Shown one piece after another: positions 1-5,705 of a DNA stretch of 5,705 nt. The DNA is from a bacterium (GTDB lineage Bacteria > Campylobacterota > Campylobacteria > Campylobacterales > Sulfurimonadaceae): assembly GCA_018824795.1 (NCBI GenBank), contig JAHJFL010000091.1:1-5705 (forward strand), given 5' to 3'. Under the pieces are notes generated by a model. That model did no database searches, had not been told where the DNA came from, and saw only the letters and a list, made by a program, of their open reading frames with translations. Within the stretch, counting starts at the first letter, position 1, and each line of letters opens with the position of its first letter. Both the position numbers and the translations under genes were made by a program.

Positions 1-2058
1 ACTTAATTTTGAAACTTTTCCAACAGTTGAGAGCATTGCCTGATAATTCAATGTAAGCTGTGACAATCTAAGAGAAGATTCTGCCAAATCGGTATCTATA
101 ACTGAAGAACGGAGTGTCATTGTACTTGTTTCTAATATAGTAGTTCTATCTAATGCGTTAGATAATGCATTTGACTGTGCTCCAACCGTTGTATGTGATC
201 TTGTTACATGGTCTTGAAGATTATCTATCATCGAAATTGCGTTTTGTATTCCAACACTTCTCGCACTGCCGTTTGATCCGTCTGGATATGCTTTATTATC
301 TTCAACCGTACGAATAATCTCATTAATTGTTTTAAAAAAATCAGTTTTTGGATCACGGACAGTCAGTGCATTATTTGCATTAAACGCCATGACCGATGAA
401 GGGACTCCCGCTGTAAAGTTACCACTATTAGAATCAAACAGAGCTAAAGTAGCTTTAGTATCACTTGATGTTGCGTCTGAAAATTGTAATTTTCCATCGT
501 AACTAAGAGCTGTTTGTCCTTGACTTCTCGAATCTTTTATAGCTGTATCATAATCATCTGCATTTGCAAAAACAGCTGCTGGAATACTTCCCGTAACAGC
601 CATATTTACAACATCCATAAGCTGCTGATAAGTCATATCGTCTGCGTTTACAGCTGTTCTTGGATTTGCCATATTAAAAATATCGTAAGTATTAGCGCCA
701 ACAGTAAATGTAGAACCCGATGTAGCAAAATCAATACTAACATCATAAGCAGTACCATTTATATCTTTGCCTACAAGCTTAAATGTTGTTCCATTAAGTG
801 ATCCAGATGCTACTTCTGAAATTTTTGTAGATGGAGTCGCAAAAGCATTTCCATCTTTAAGTACCTGAGCTACATTTGAAGAGAGTTTTGAGCCATTTTT
901 ACTAAACTCTGTTCTGTCATACACTAATCCTTCAATATTACTCGCAGCACCCGTAGCAGATGTTAAAGAAGACTTTACAAACTCTTTTACATAAAGTTGA
1001 TTGGCAGGAGGTGTCGTTGGATTAATAACTTCAAGAAAATTCGTTTCTCCACCATCTAGAGCATCAATATTTGTCACATTCGCTGCTCCAGCACCACTAA
1101 AATCTACCGCTCCAACCAAATGAAAATCAAGCTTACTTGAACCTTTCATTTTATCTTCAACGACTATTTGACCTCTGTCATTCATACTTACATTAACAAC
1201 TTTCAAATTAGCTGTATTTCCATAAGCTTTACCAATGTCAATTAAAAGCTGGTCTATTTTTTGGTTATCATGCATTGGAGGCATAGCTAAATTAAAAGTA
1301 GTTCCATCACTTTTTGTCCCACGAAGGTAAAAGTAGTAATCATTTTCAGGAGTTGTGCTATTATTATTGTCACCCATCAAATCACGAATAGTATTTTGAG
1401 GTGTAACATACGTATCAGTTCCCAAAAGTGATGCATCTAAAAAATCTGGATATTTCGCACTTAAATTGAGATTTGGAACATTACTCGTAACTTCTCTCTT
1501 AACCCCTACTTCTTCACCTAAAAAAAAATCTGCACCCGTAAGATTATATTGTTGTTTTGACTGTGAACCTAAAAAAGCATTCATAGCAGCCGCATTCCCA
1601 TTGTACGTTCCATCCTCGGATATAGGTTTAATGTCCACAGCTGAACCAGAAAAAATAAACTGTCCATTAATAGATGTATTCGCAAGGTTTTTCAAGTGAC
1701 TCTCAAGTCCTCTCATTTCTTTGGCAATTGCATCAAGCGAAGTAGAACTCTGAGCGGCATTTGAGGAACTTACTAAAAGCGCTTTCATTCTGTCCATAGA
1801 AATCCCAAAGTCGTTTAAAATAACATCTGTTTGATTTGAGACCTTATAACCACTACCCACACTTTTTTTAATTTGTCCTAAAGTTGTCATTTCATTGTCT
1901 AACTGCATAGTTTCAACGAAAGTTCCTACGCCTTCATTAGCATACTGGATTTTTAATCCTGAGGCTATCTGCTTATTTACATCAAAAAGTTTACTGTTTA
2001 ATTTAGTATTGTTACCTCCAAAGAGGTTGTCATAATACATACTTGATGTTACTCGCAT
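1..2058 (-). CDS. flgL: Flagellar hook-associated protein 3 (FlgL), hook-filament junction; C-terminus cut by window edge
   Basis: FlgL is an exported structural protein that forms the second junction ring between hook and filament, next to FlgK. The reverse strand is open without a stop for 686 codons from ATG at 2058. The N-terminus (MRVTSSMYYDNLFGGNN) and the segment NGQFIFSGS at residues 131-139 are typical of FlgL. Residues about 569-686 form the flagellin-like C-terminal helical region, with VGAQSNAL, DLAESSLRLSQ and NYQAMLSTVGKV. The family usually ends a few residues after this point, so nearly the whole protein is present. The long middle (about 150-565), rich in Gly, Ser, Thr, Asn and Asp, is the surface-exposed variable part. 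The large size agrees with Campylobacterota FlgL proteins, which exceed the enterobacterial form. GGAG seven bases upstream supports the start, and a sigma-54 promoter lies just beyond. FlaA-type flagellin is less likely given the N-terminus and FIFSGS motif. Confidence 0.93.
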   Translation of the reverse strand, partial: MRVTSSMYYDNLFGGNNTKLNSKLFDVNKQIASGLKIQYANEGVGTFVETMQLDNEMTTLGQIKKSVGSGYKVSNQTDVILNDFGISMDRMKALLVSSSNAAQSSTSLDAIAKEMRGLESHLKNLANTSINGQFIFSGSAVDIKPISEDGTYNGNAAAMNAFLGSQSKQQYNLTGADFFLGEEVGVKREVTSNVPNLNLSAKYPDFLDASLLGTDTYVTPQNTIRDLMGDNNNSTTPENDYYFYLRGTKSDGTTFNLAMPPMHDNQKIDQLLIDIGKAYGNTANLKVVNVSMNDRGQIVVEDKMKGSSKLDFHLVGAVDFSGAGAANVTNIDALDGGETNFLEVINPTTPPANQLYVKEFVKSSLTSATGAASNIEGLVYDRTEFSKNGSKLSSNVAQVLKDGNAFATPSTKISEVASGSLNGTTFKLVGKDINGTAYDVSIDFATSGSTFTVGANTYDIFNMANPRTAVNADDMTYQQLMDVVNMAVTGSIPAAVFANADDYDTAIKDSRSQGQTALSYDGKLQFSDATSSDTKATLALFDSNSGNFTAGVPSSVMAFNANNALTVRDPKTDFFKTINEIIRTVEDNKAYPDGSNGSARSVGIQNAISMIDNLQDHVTRSHTTVGAQSNALSNALDRTTILETSTMTLRSSVIDTDLAESSLRLSQLTLNYQAMLSTVGKVSKLS

Positions 2059-2065
2059 AATACAT

Positions 2066-2069
2066 CTCC
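2066..2069 (-). promoter_or_regulatory. Shine-Dalgarno sequence of flgL
   Basis: On the reverse strand GGAG is followed by seven bases and then the ATG of flgL. This fixes the start at 2058. Confidence 0.75.
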
Positions 2070-2097
2070 GTAAATCGTTTAATTTCTTTTATTTTCT

Positions 2098-2113
2098 AGC
2101 AATAAAAGTTCCA
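2098..2113 (-). promoter_or_regulatory. Sigma-54 (RpoN) promoter of flgL
   Basis: The reverse strand reads TGGAAC-TTTTA-TTGCT, against the sigma-54 consensus TGGCAC-N5-TTGCW. The invariant GG (-24) and GC (-12) are separated by exactly ten bases, and only one conserved position differs (A for C). Transcription would begin near 2087, giving a leader of about 28 bases that contains the GGAG ribosome site. In Campylobacterota many rod, hook and junction genes depend on RpoN with the FlgS/FlgR two-component system, so the match fits the gene. No activator site was identified. Confidence 0.85.
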
Positions 2114-2137
2114 TACCTTTAAATCGTCCAAACGTTA

Positions 2138-2166
2138 TTTACTTTTAAGTATTAACTCACTATTAT
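2138..2166 (+). promoter_or_regulatory. Sigma-70-type promoter of tRNA-Leu
   Basis: TTTACT (2138-2143) and TATTAT (2161-2166) are separated by 17 bases and match the -35 and -10 consensus at 4 of 6 and 5 of 6 positions. The expected transcription start is about 2173, only a few bases before the mature tRNA, so the 5' leader would be very short. The call rests on motif and position only, and AT-rich DNA yields such matches by chance. Confidence 0.5.
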
Positions 2167-2177
2167 TTCACTTCTTT

Positions 2178-2261
2178 GCCAGAGTGGTGGAATGGTATAC
2201 ACGTCCGATTCAAAATCGGATGCCGCGAGGCTTAGGGGTTCGAATCCCCTCTCTGGTACCA
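2178..2261 (+). tRNA. tRNA-Leu (anticodon CAA)
   Basis: This is an 84-base class II tRNA that folds fully. The acceptor stem pairs GCCAGAG (2178-2184) with CTCTGGT (2251-2257), ending in a G-U wobble at 1:72. The D stem is GTG/CAC (2187-2189 with 2200-2202), with GG at 2194-2195. The anticodon stem TCCGA/TCGGA (2204-2208 with 2216-2220) encloses loop TTCAAAA, with anticodon CAA at 2211-2213, which reads UUG. The long variable arm (2221-2233) has a GCC/GGC stem, as in leucine tRNAs. The T stem AGGGG/CCCCT encloses TTCGAAT. The discriminator is A (2258), as LeuRS requires, and CCA is encoded at 2259-2261. It stands alone between the divergent flgL and flgA. Confidence 0.97.
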
Positions 2262-2439
2262 CAAAGAAATAAATTTTTCATATTCAAAAACTTGCTAAAA
2301 ACTACTTCTAAGATATAAACTACTTATTCCATAAATTTTAATAATTTTATCAAATAAACTTCAGATGTTGCAACAAAAAGCTCTTTTTTTTGGATGTTAT
2401 ACAAATAATGTTAGAATAAGCGAAACTATAGACTAAGCG
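2262..2439. other. AT-rich spacer between tRNA-Leu and flgA
   Basis: This stretch holds no open frame or RNA that I can recognise. It contains a perfect 10-base palindrome, TGTTGCAACA (2366-2375), a run of eight T (2384-2391), and scattered -10-like hexamers. One possible promoter is TTGCTA (2292-2297) with TATAAA (2314-2319), 16 bases apart. No GC-rich hairpin followed by T stands out as a tRNA terminator. No sigma-54 GG-N10-GC pattern is seen on the plus strand. Confidence 0.6.
2390..2417 (+). promoter_or_regulatory. Possible sigma-70 promoter of the flgA-hisS operon
   Basis: TAGAAT (2412-2417) matches the -10 consensus at 5 of 6 positions. A poor -35 candidate, TTGGAT (2390-2395), lies 16 bases upstream. 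A T tract at 2384-2391 fits the habit of Campylobacterota vegetative promoters of having T-rich upstream DNA rather than a strong -35. An overlapping alternative is the extended -10 TGTTATACA (2395-2403). Transcription would start about 15-30 bases before flgA. The choice between candidates is uncertain. Confidence 0.35.
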
Positions 2440-3315
2440 ATGTTGATGATACTTAAAATTTTGTTTCTCTTTTTATTCTCTATTGAACTACTTTCAGGTA
2501 CTGCGCTAAAAAATGAGTATTATGTAGAATCTGATGAAATAAGACTTTCCAACATTTTTCCTGCAGCTACAAATGATGCCCTGCTTTTCAAAATAACAGA
2601 AGGTAGATACACAAAAAGAATTCAGGCTAAAGAGCTGATTACTCTGCTTGGTTCATACGGCTATAAAGACCTTGAATATAAAAGTGAGTATATACAATTT
2701 ACCAAGCAGGCACCTCTTGATTTCAAAGCTATAGAAGAAGAGTTAAAAAAAATTTATAAGCAGCGCTACAAACAGATTGAAATAAAAAATATAGAAATCC
2801 ATCCAAGAGGTTATCTGGACACTTTACCACAAGCCTACACACTTGGTATGCAGTCAAAAAGTCATCTAAAACGCCAGGGAACTTTCTATATTAAAACTAG
2901 GCAGAGTAAAAAAATATTTTTTGACTTCACCATAAACGCAACAATCGATCTCTATTTTGCCCGTGAAAATATTAAAAGAAATACGGAACTCTCTGCTATA
3001 AACACCATAAAAAAGAGTATAATTCTCGACAAATTTCGAGCCCAGCCACTGCAAAATATAACAGATGGCACCGTACAAAGTAAGCAAAACATTAAAAAAG
3101 ATACTCTCTTGACTTCAAGAGATATTGTAGAACTACAGCTTGTGCGCAGAGGTGAGAACGTCAATGTTTTACTTGAGAGCGACAATATGTCCATCTCTTT
3201 TTCTGCTGAGGCGCTTGAAGATGGCGTTTATGAGCAGATTATTGAAGTCCAACAACAAAACGGCACAAAAGTAAAAGTAAAAGTTACGGGTAAAAACAGA
3301 GGAGAAGTGATTTGA
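2440..3315 (+). CDS. flgA: Flagellar P-ring assembly chaperone FlgA
   Basis: FlgA is a periplasmic chaperone that helps FlgI subunits assemble the P ring around the flagellar rod in peptidoglycan. The 291-residue product opens with a Sec-type signal sequence: Lys6, then a hydrophobic run (ILFLFLFSIELLSG), with cleavage probably near residues 22-25. Residues about 169-231 resemble an SAF domain. The C-terminal part (LVRRGENVNVLLES, SISFSAEALEDGVYEQIIEVQ, then KVKVKVTGKN) is the FlgA signature of RRGE..., A.AL..G and VxVxN-like strands. The length exceeds that of the enterobacterial protein, with extra sequence in the divergent middle (about 30-165). An in-frame TAA at 2434 rules out a longer start. 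ATG at 2446 is a close alternative, and neither has a clear Shine-Dalgarno site. Gene order (flgA-ubiX-coaD-tmk) supports the call. No flagellar sigma-54 promoter is visible upstream. Confidence 0.88.
   Translation: MLMILKILFLFLFSIELLSGTALKNEYYVESDEIRLSNIFPAATNDALLFKITEGRYTKRIQAKELITLLGSYGYKDLEYKSEYIQFTKQAPLDFKAIEEELKKIYKQRYKQIEIKNIEIHPRGYLDTLPQAYTLGMQSKSHLKRQGTFYIKTRQSKKIFFDFTINATIDLYFARENIKRNTELSAINTIKKSIILDKFRAQPLQNITDGTVQSKQNIKKDTLLTSRDIVELQLVRRGENVNVLLESDNMSISFSAEALEDGVYEQIIEVQQQNGTKVKVKVTGKNRGEVI
3301..3304 (+). promoter_or_regulatory. Shine-Dalgarno sequence of ubiX
   Basis: GGAG lies inside the end of flgA, seven bases before the TTG at 3312. It decides in favour of this non-ATG start, which is the only one giving the complete UbiX N-terminus. 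Confidence 0.75.
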
Positions 3316-3833
3316 AAATAGTTGTAGCAACCAGTGGAGCAAGTGGCGTTAACCTTGGTTTAAAAACCTTAGAACTTCTTCCTGATTCTGTTGAAAAGCA
3401 TTTCATTATGTCAAAAAACTCTCAGATTGTGCTGCACAAAGAGATGAAAAATGTCACTACACATAAAAATGACAACATCGCTGCGAGCATAGCTTCAGGC
3501 TCTTTTGGCGTAGATGCGATGATAATCATACCTTGCAGTATGAATACTTTAGCAAAAATAGCTTGCGGTATTTCTGATAATCTCATTACAAGATGCGCAA
3601 GTGTCATGATAAAAGAGCACAAAAAACTGATACTTGCTCCAAGAGAGATGCCCTTTTCTGCTATTGCCCTTGAAAATATGCATAAACTTGCCTCTTTGGG
3701 CATTATTATTGCGCCTCCGGTTATGGCCTATTACTCAGAACAGCAAACGCTTGATGAGATGGAAAATTTCATGATAGGCAAGTGGTTTGATCTGCTTGGC
3801 ATAGAAAACAATTTATATAAAAGATGGGAATAG
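3312..3833 (+). CDS. ubiX: Flavin prenyltransferase UbiX
   Basis: UbiX joins a dimethylallyl group to reduced FMN to make prenylated FMN, the cofactor of UbiD-type decarboxylases used in quinone biosynthesis. The 173-residue cytosolic protein shows a flavoprotein Rossmann-like fold. SGASG (8-12) lies after the first strand, PCSMNTLAKIACGISDNL (74-91) is the family's central motif, and LAPREMPFS (108-116) contains the conserved Arg and Glu. PPVMAYY (135-141) carries the active-site tyrosine region, and the C-terminal RW (171-172) is also conserved. It is slightly shorter than the usual 185-200 residues, without loss of a motif. It starts at TTG, overlapping the flgA stop by four bases. As this phylum generally makes menaquinone by the futalosine route, the partner is probably a UbiD-like MqnL elsewhere in the genome; that is inference. 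Confidence 0.92.
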   Translation: MKIVVATSGASGVNLGLKTLELLPDSVEKHFIMSKNSQIVLHKEMKNVTTHKNDNIAASIASGSFGVDAMIIIPCSMNTLAKIACGISDNLITRCASVMIKEHKKLILAPREMPFSAIALENMHKLASLGIIIAPPVMAYYSEQQTLDEMENFMIGKWFDLLGIENNLYKRWE

Positions 3834-4333
3834 CATTGACAAAGACAAAAATAGCACTTTATCCAGGAACTTTTGATCCTATTACTAATGGGCACTTTGA
3901 CATTATAGAGAGAGCTTTAAATCTTTTTGACGAAGTTATTATTGCAGTTGCAATTTCAACAGATAAAAAGCCTATGTTCACACTTGATGAGCGTATTATG
4001 ATGGCAAATGAGGCTGTAAAAGAGTTAAAAAATGTAAGAGTGCTTGGCTTTGATAACCTTACAGTAGAACTAGCCAAAACACATGATGCAAGTATCCTGA
4101 TTCGCGGACTTCGCGCCGTAAGCGATTTTGAATATGAGTTACAGCTTGGGTATCTCAATAATTCTCTAGATGACACAATTGAGACGGTTTACTTAATGCC
4201 AAAACTCCAACATGCATTTATAAGTTCTTCCATAGTACGAAACCTTTTAAAGTTTAACGCAAAAACAGAGCATCTTCTTCCAAAAGAAGTGCAAAATATT
4301 ATTAGAAGTATGAACTCATGTACATTGCAATAG
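3824..4333 (+). CDS. coaD: Phosphopantetheine adenylyltransferase (PPAT)
   Basis: CoaD transfers AMP from ATP to 4'-phosphopantetheine, giving dephospho-CoA, the penultimate step of coenzyme A synthesis in the cytosol. The 169-residue product has the nucleotidyltransferase hallmarks. LYPGTFDPITNGH (12-24) contains the (T/H)xGH motif TNGH. KKPMFTLDER (48-57) and ILIRGLRAVSDFEYELQL (91-108) form the substrate and nucleotide sites, and FISSSIVR (132-139) is the C-terminal ISSS motif. The length is near the family norm of about 160. ATG at 3824 overlaps ubiX by ten bases. TTG at 3836 is a real alternative, because GGGA (3826-3829) lies six bases before it and the family N-terminus is normally shorter. 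It sits in the operon without a promoter of its own. Confidence 0.95.
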   Translation: MGIALTKTKIALYPGTFDPITNGHFDIIERALNLFDEVIIAVAISTDKKPMFTLDERIMMANEAVKELKNVRVLGFDNLTVELAKTHDASILIRGLRAVSDFEYELQLGYLNNSLDDTIETVYLMPKLQHAFISSSIVRNLLKFNAKTEHLLPKEVQNIIRSMNSCTLQ

Positions 4334-4905
4334 AAGGCATAGACACTGCCGGAAAAAGCACGCAAATAGCTGCTATAAGAGAACATTTTCCAAACGCAGT
4401 TATTACAAAAGAACCCGGTGCAACTGCAGTAGGAAAAGAGATACGTGAAATTGTTTTAAGTGCCAAAGCACAAAGTAAAAAAGCAGAATTCCTGCTTTTT
4501 TTGGCTGACCGAGCTGAGCATATTAAAGAAGTCATAGAGCCAAACATTGGGATAAATATGATTATTTCAGACAGAAGTGTTGTAAGCGGAGTGGCTTATG
4601 CCTTGGTTCAGGGGGAAATAAGTGAGACTGCCATAGTACACCTCAATAGATTTGCAACAAATGGCATTTATCCTGAGAAAGTTTTCTTACTAAAACTCAC
4701 AAAAGAAGAATTAGAGTACAGACTTTCCCAAAAAGAGCTTGATGGTATTGAACTTCGCGGAAGTGAGTACCTGCTTCGCATTCAAGAAGCTCTCATAGAG
4801 GCTGCAAAACTTCTCAAAATTGAGCTTATAGAAGTAGATGCTACTCTAGACAGAACTGCTATAACACTAGATATACTAAACAATATGAAGGATAGAAATG
4901 ATTAG
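4318..4905 (+). CDS. tmk: Thymidylate kinase (dTMP kinase)
   Basis: Tmk phosphorylates dTMP to dTDP with ATP, an essential cytosolic step in dTTP supply. The 195-residue product begins with MYIAIEGIDTAGKST, whose P-loop is at residues 7-15 (GIDTAGKST). TKEPGATAVG (30-39) is the family's EPG motif that binds dTMP. EFLLFLADRAEH (57-68) is the conserved ADRxxH helix, and ISDRSVVSGVAYA (83-95) corresponds to the DRY-S-AY segment, here with Ser in place of Tyr. The length is normal for Campylobacterota Tmk. The ATG overlaps coaD by 16 bases, and a weak AGAAG (4304-4308) lies nine bases upstream. Expression is probably coupled to translation of coaD. Confidence 0.94.
   Translation: MYIAIEGIDTAGKSTQIAAIREHFPNAVITKEPGATAVGKEIREIVLSAKAQSKKAEFLLFLADRAEHIKEVIEPNIGINMIISDRSVVSGVAYALVQGEISETAIVHLNRFATNGIYPEKVFLLKLTKEELEYRLSQKELDGIELRGSEYLLRIQEALIEAAKLLKIELIEVDATLDRTAITLDILNNMKDRND
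4888..4892 (+). promoter_or_regulatory. Shine-Dalgarno sequence of hisS
   Basis: AAGGA at the end of tmk lies five bases before the ATG at 4898. This supports that start over the in-frame ATG at 4919. Confidence 0.7.
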
Positions 4906-5705
4906 CTCGTTACGAGGAATGAACGATATTTTAGCTGAGGATTATGAAAGGTTTACCTACTTTATAAGCACTGCCACTGAAGTGGCAAAAAAGTATGGCT
5001 TTCACTTTATACAGACTCCCCTTTTAGAAGAGACAGCTCTCTTTAAACGCAGTGTCGGAGAATCAAGCGACATCGTCGGAAAAGAGATGTACCAGTTCAT
5101 AGACAAAGGCGAAAATGATGTTTGTCTTCGTCCTGAGGGAACAGCCGGTGTCGTTCGTGCATTTGTGCAAAAGAAGCTTGATAAAGCAGGCGGAATTCAT
5201 AGATTTTATTACCATGGAGCAATGTTTCGCTATGAGAGACCTCAAAAAGGCCGTTTGAGACAGTTTCATCAGTTTGGAGTTGAGAGTTTCGGAGTTGACA
5301 GCGTTTATGAAGATGCAAGTATGATTATGATGGCAAGCGATATTTTAAGTGCGCTTGGCATAGGTTACAGACTTCAACTTAACTCTCTTGGTGATCAAAA
5401 CTGTATGCCGGCGTATCGTGATACTTTAGTAAAGTTTATTGAAAGCTGTGAAAATGAAATATGTGAAGATTGTCAAAGAAGAAAAACAACAAATCCTATT
5501 CGCGTTTTAGACTGTAAAAATGAAAAATGTCAGAGTTTGTATGTCAGCGCTCCAAAGCTTTTAAATAATCTTTGTGAAGGTTGCCAGAGTGATTTTGACA
5601 AACTCAAAACTATTTTAGACCAAAATAATATTCAATATGAAATAGATACTAATCTTGTACGCGGGCTTGATTACTATTCTAAGACTGCGTTTGAATTTGT
5701 AAGCG
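4898..5705 (+). CDS. hisS: Histidyl-tRNA synthetase, N-terminal part; cut by window edge
   Basis: HisS charges tRNA-His with histidine. The first 269 residues are present, out of about 400-430 usual for the family. Class II motifs appear in order. The start SSLRGMNDI (3-11) is the usual RG.xD opening. Motif 1 lies around TPLLEETALFKRSVGE (40-55). LRPEGTAGVVRA (77-88) is the histidine/ATP pocket. Motif 2 is YYHGAMFRYERPQKGRLRQFHQ (104-125), with its Arg at 111. NLVRGLDYYSKTAFEF (252-267) is the HisA signature. The insertion domain carries CxxC (189-192), Cys206, Cys211 and CxxC (226-229), possibly a metal site. RGLDYY and the RPEGT motif separate it from the HisZ paralogue. The start overlaps tmk by eight bases and has a good ribosome site, so it belongs to the same operon. 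Confidence 0.96.
   Translation, partial: MISSLRGMNDILAEDYERFTYFISTATEVAKKYGFHFIQTPLLEETALFKRSVGESSDIVGKEMYQFIDKGENDVCLRPEGTAGVVRAFVQKKLDKAGGIHRFYYHGAMFRYERPQKGRLRQFHQFGVESFGVDSVYEDASMIMMASDILSALGIGYRLQLNSLGDQNCMPAYRDTLVKFIESCENEICEDCQRRKTTNPIRVLDCKNEKCQSLYVSAPKLLNNLCEGCQSDFDKLKTILDQNNIQYEIDTNLVRGLDYYSKTAFEFVS

Noticed and set aside
150..175. Short tandem repeat in flgL (encoding SNALSNALD)
   Set aside because: The two copies are imperfect and only four residues long, and they fit the heptad-like helix of the flagellin-type C-terminus.
514..801. Plus-strand open frame of 95 codons, rich in Ile, Cys and Ser
   Set aside because: It is antisense to an unbroken flgL frame, has biased low-complexity composition and no ribosome site; it is a shadow of flgL.
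1466..1699. Plus-strand open frame of 77 codons
   Set aside because: It lies opposite the conserved flgL coding sequence and resembles no known protein.
2178..2261. tRNA-Leu as an integration site for a mobile element
   Set aside because: There is no integrase, no direct repeat of the tRNA 3' end and no foreign-looking DNA beside it; the flanking genes are core genes.
2375..2391. Possible intrinsic terminator (A-run, GCTC, T-run)
   Set aside because: The only stem would be four or five A-T pairs with no GC core, too weak to call, and it lies more than 110 bases after the tRNA.
2866..3703. Minus-strand open frames across flgA and ubiX
   Set aside because: They overlap well-supported plus-strand genes, have no promoter or ribosome site, and read as reverse-complement shadows.
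3859..4547. Minus-strand open frames across coaD and tmk
   Set aside because: They lie opposite CoaD and Tmk motifs that are conserved at the protein level; shadows.
5063..5318. Two minus-strand open frames opposite hisS
   Set aside because: They fall opposite the conserved RPEGT and motif 2 regions of HisS and have no independent support.

Overview
The window looks like chromosomal DNA from a Campylobacterota (epsilonproteobacterial) species, most likely a free-living Sulfurimonas-like organism. The evidence is the AT-rich composition, the long FlgL typical of this group, and the gene order flgA-ubiX-coaD-tmk-hisS, which I recall from Campylobacter and relatives. The genus is inferred and has not been checked by any search.

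Left part (1-2058, minus strand): one long open frame encodes the hook-filament junction protein FlgL. It lacks only its last few C-terminal residues at the window edge. A clear sigma-54 promoter (2098-2113) and a Shine-Dalgarno sequence (2066-2069) precede it.

Middle (2059-2439): a divergent control region holds the FlgL promoter, a sigma-70-like promoter for a tRNA, and tRNA-Leu(CAA) (2178-2261) with an encoded CCA end. About 180 bases of AT-rich spacer follow, with only weak promoter candidates and a short palindrome.

Right part (2440-5705, plus strand): five genes are packed head to tail, and each junction overlaps by 4 to 16 bases. They are flgA (P-ring assembly chaperone), ubiX (flavin prenyltransferase), coaD (coenzyme A biosynthesis), tmk (thymidylate kinase) and hisS (histidyl-tRNA synthetase, cut by the right edge). 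They form one apparent operon joining a flagellar secretion chaperone to unrelated housekeeping enzymes.

The gene content is core genome. I found no insertion sequence, phage, CRISPR array, toxin-antitoxin or defence genes, and no sign of an undescribed system. The points most worth a second look are the divergent sigma-54/tRNA promoter region, the flgA-led overlapping operon with no flagellar promoter, and the paired cysteines in HisS.
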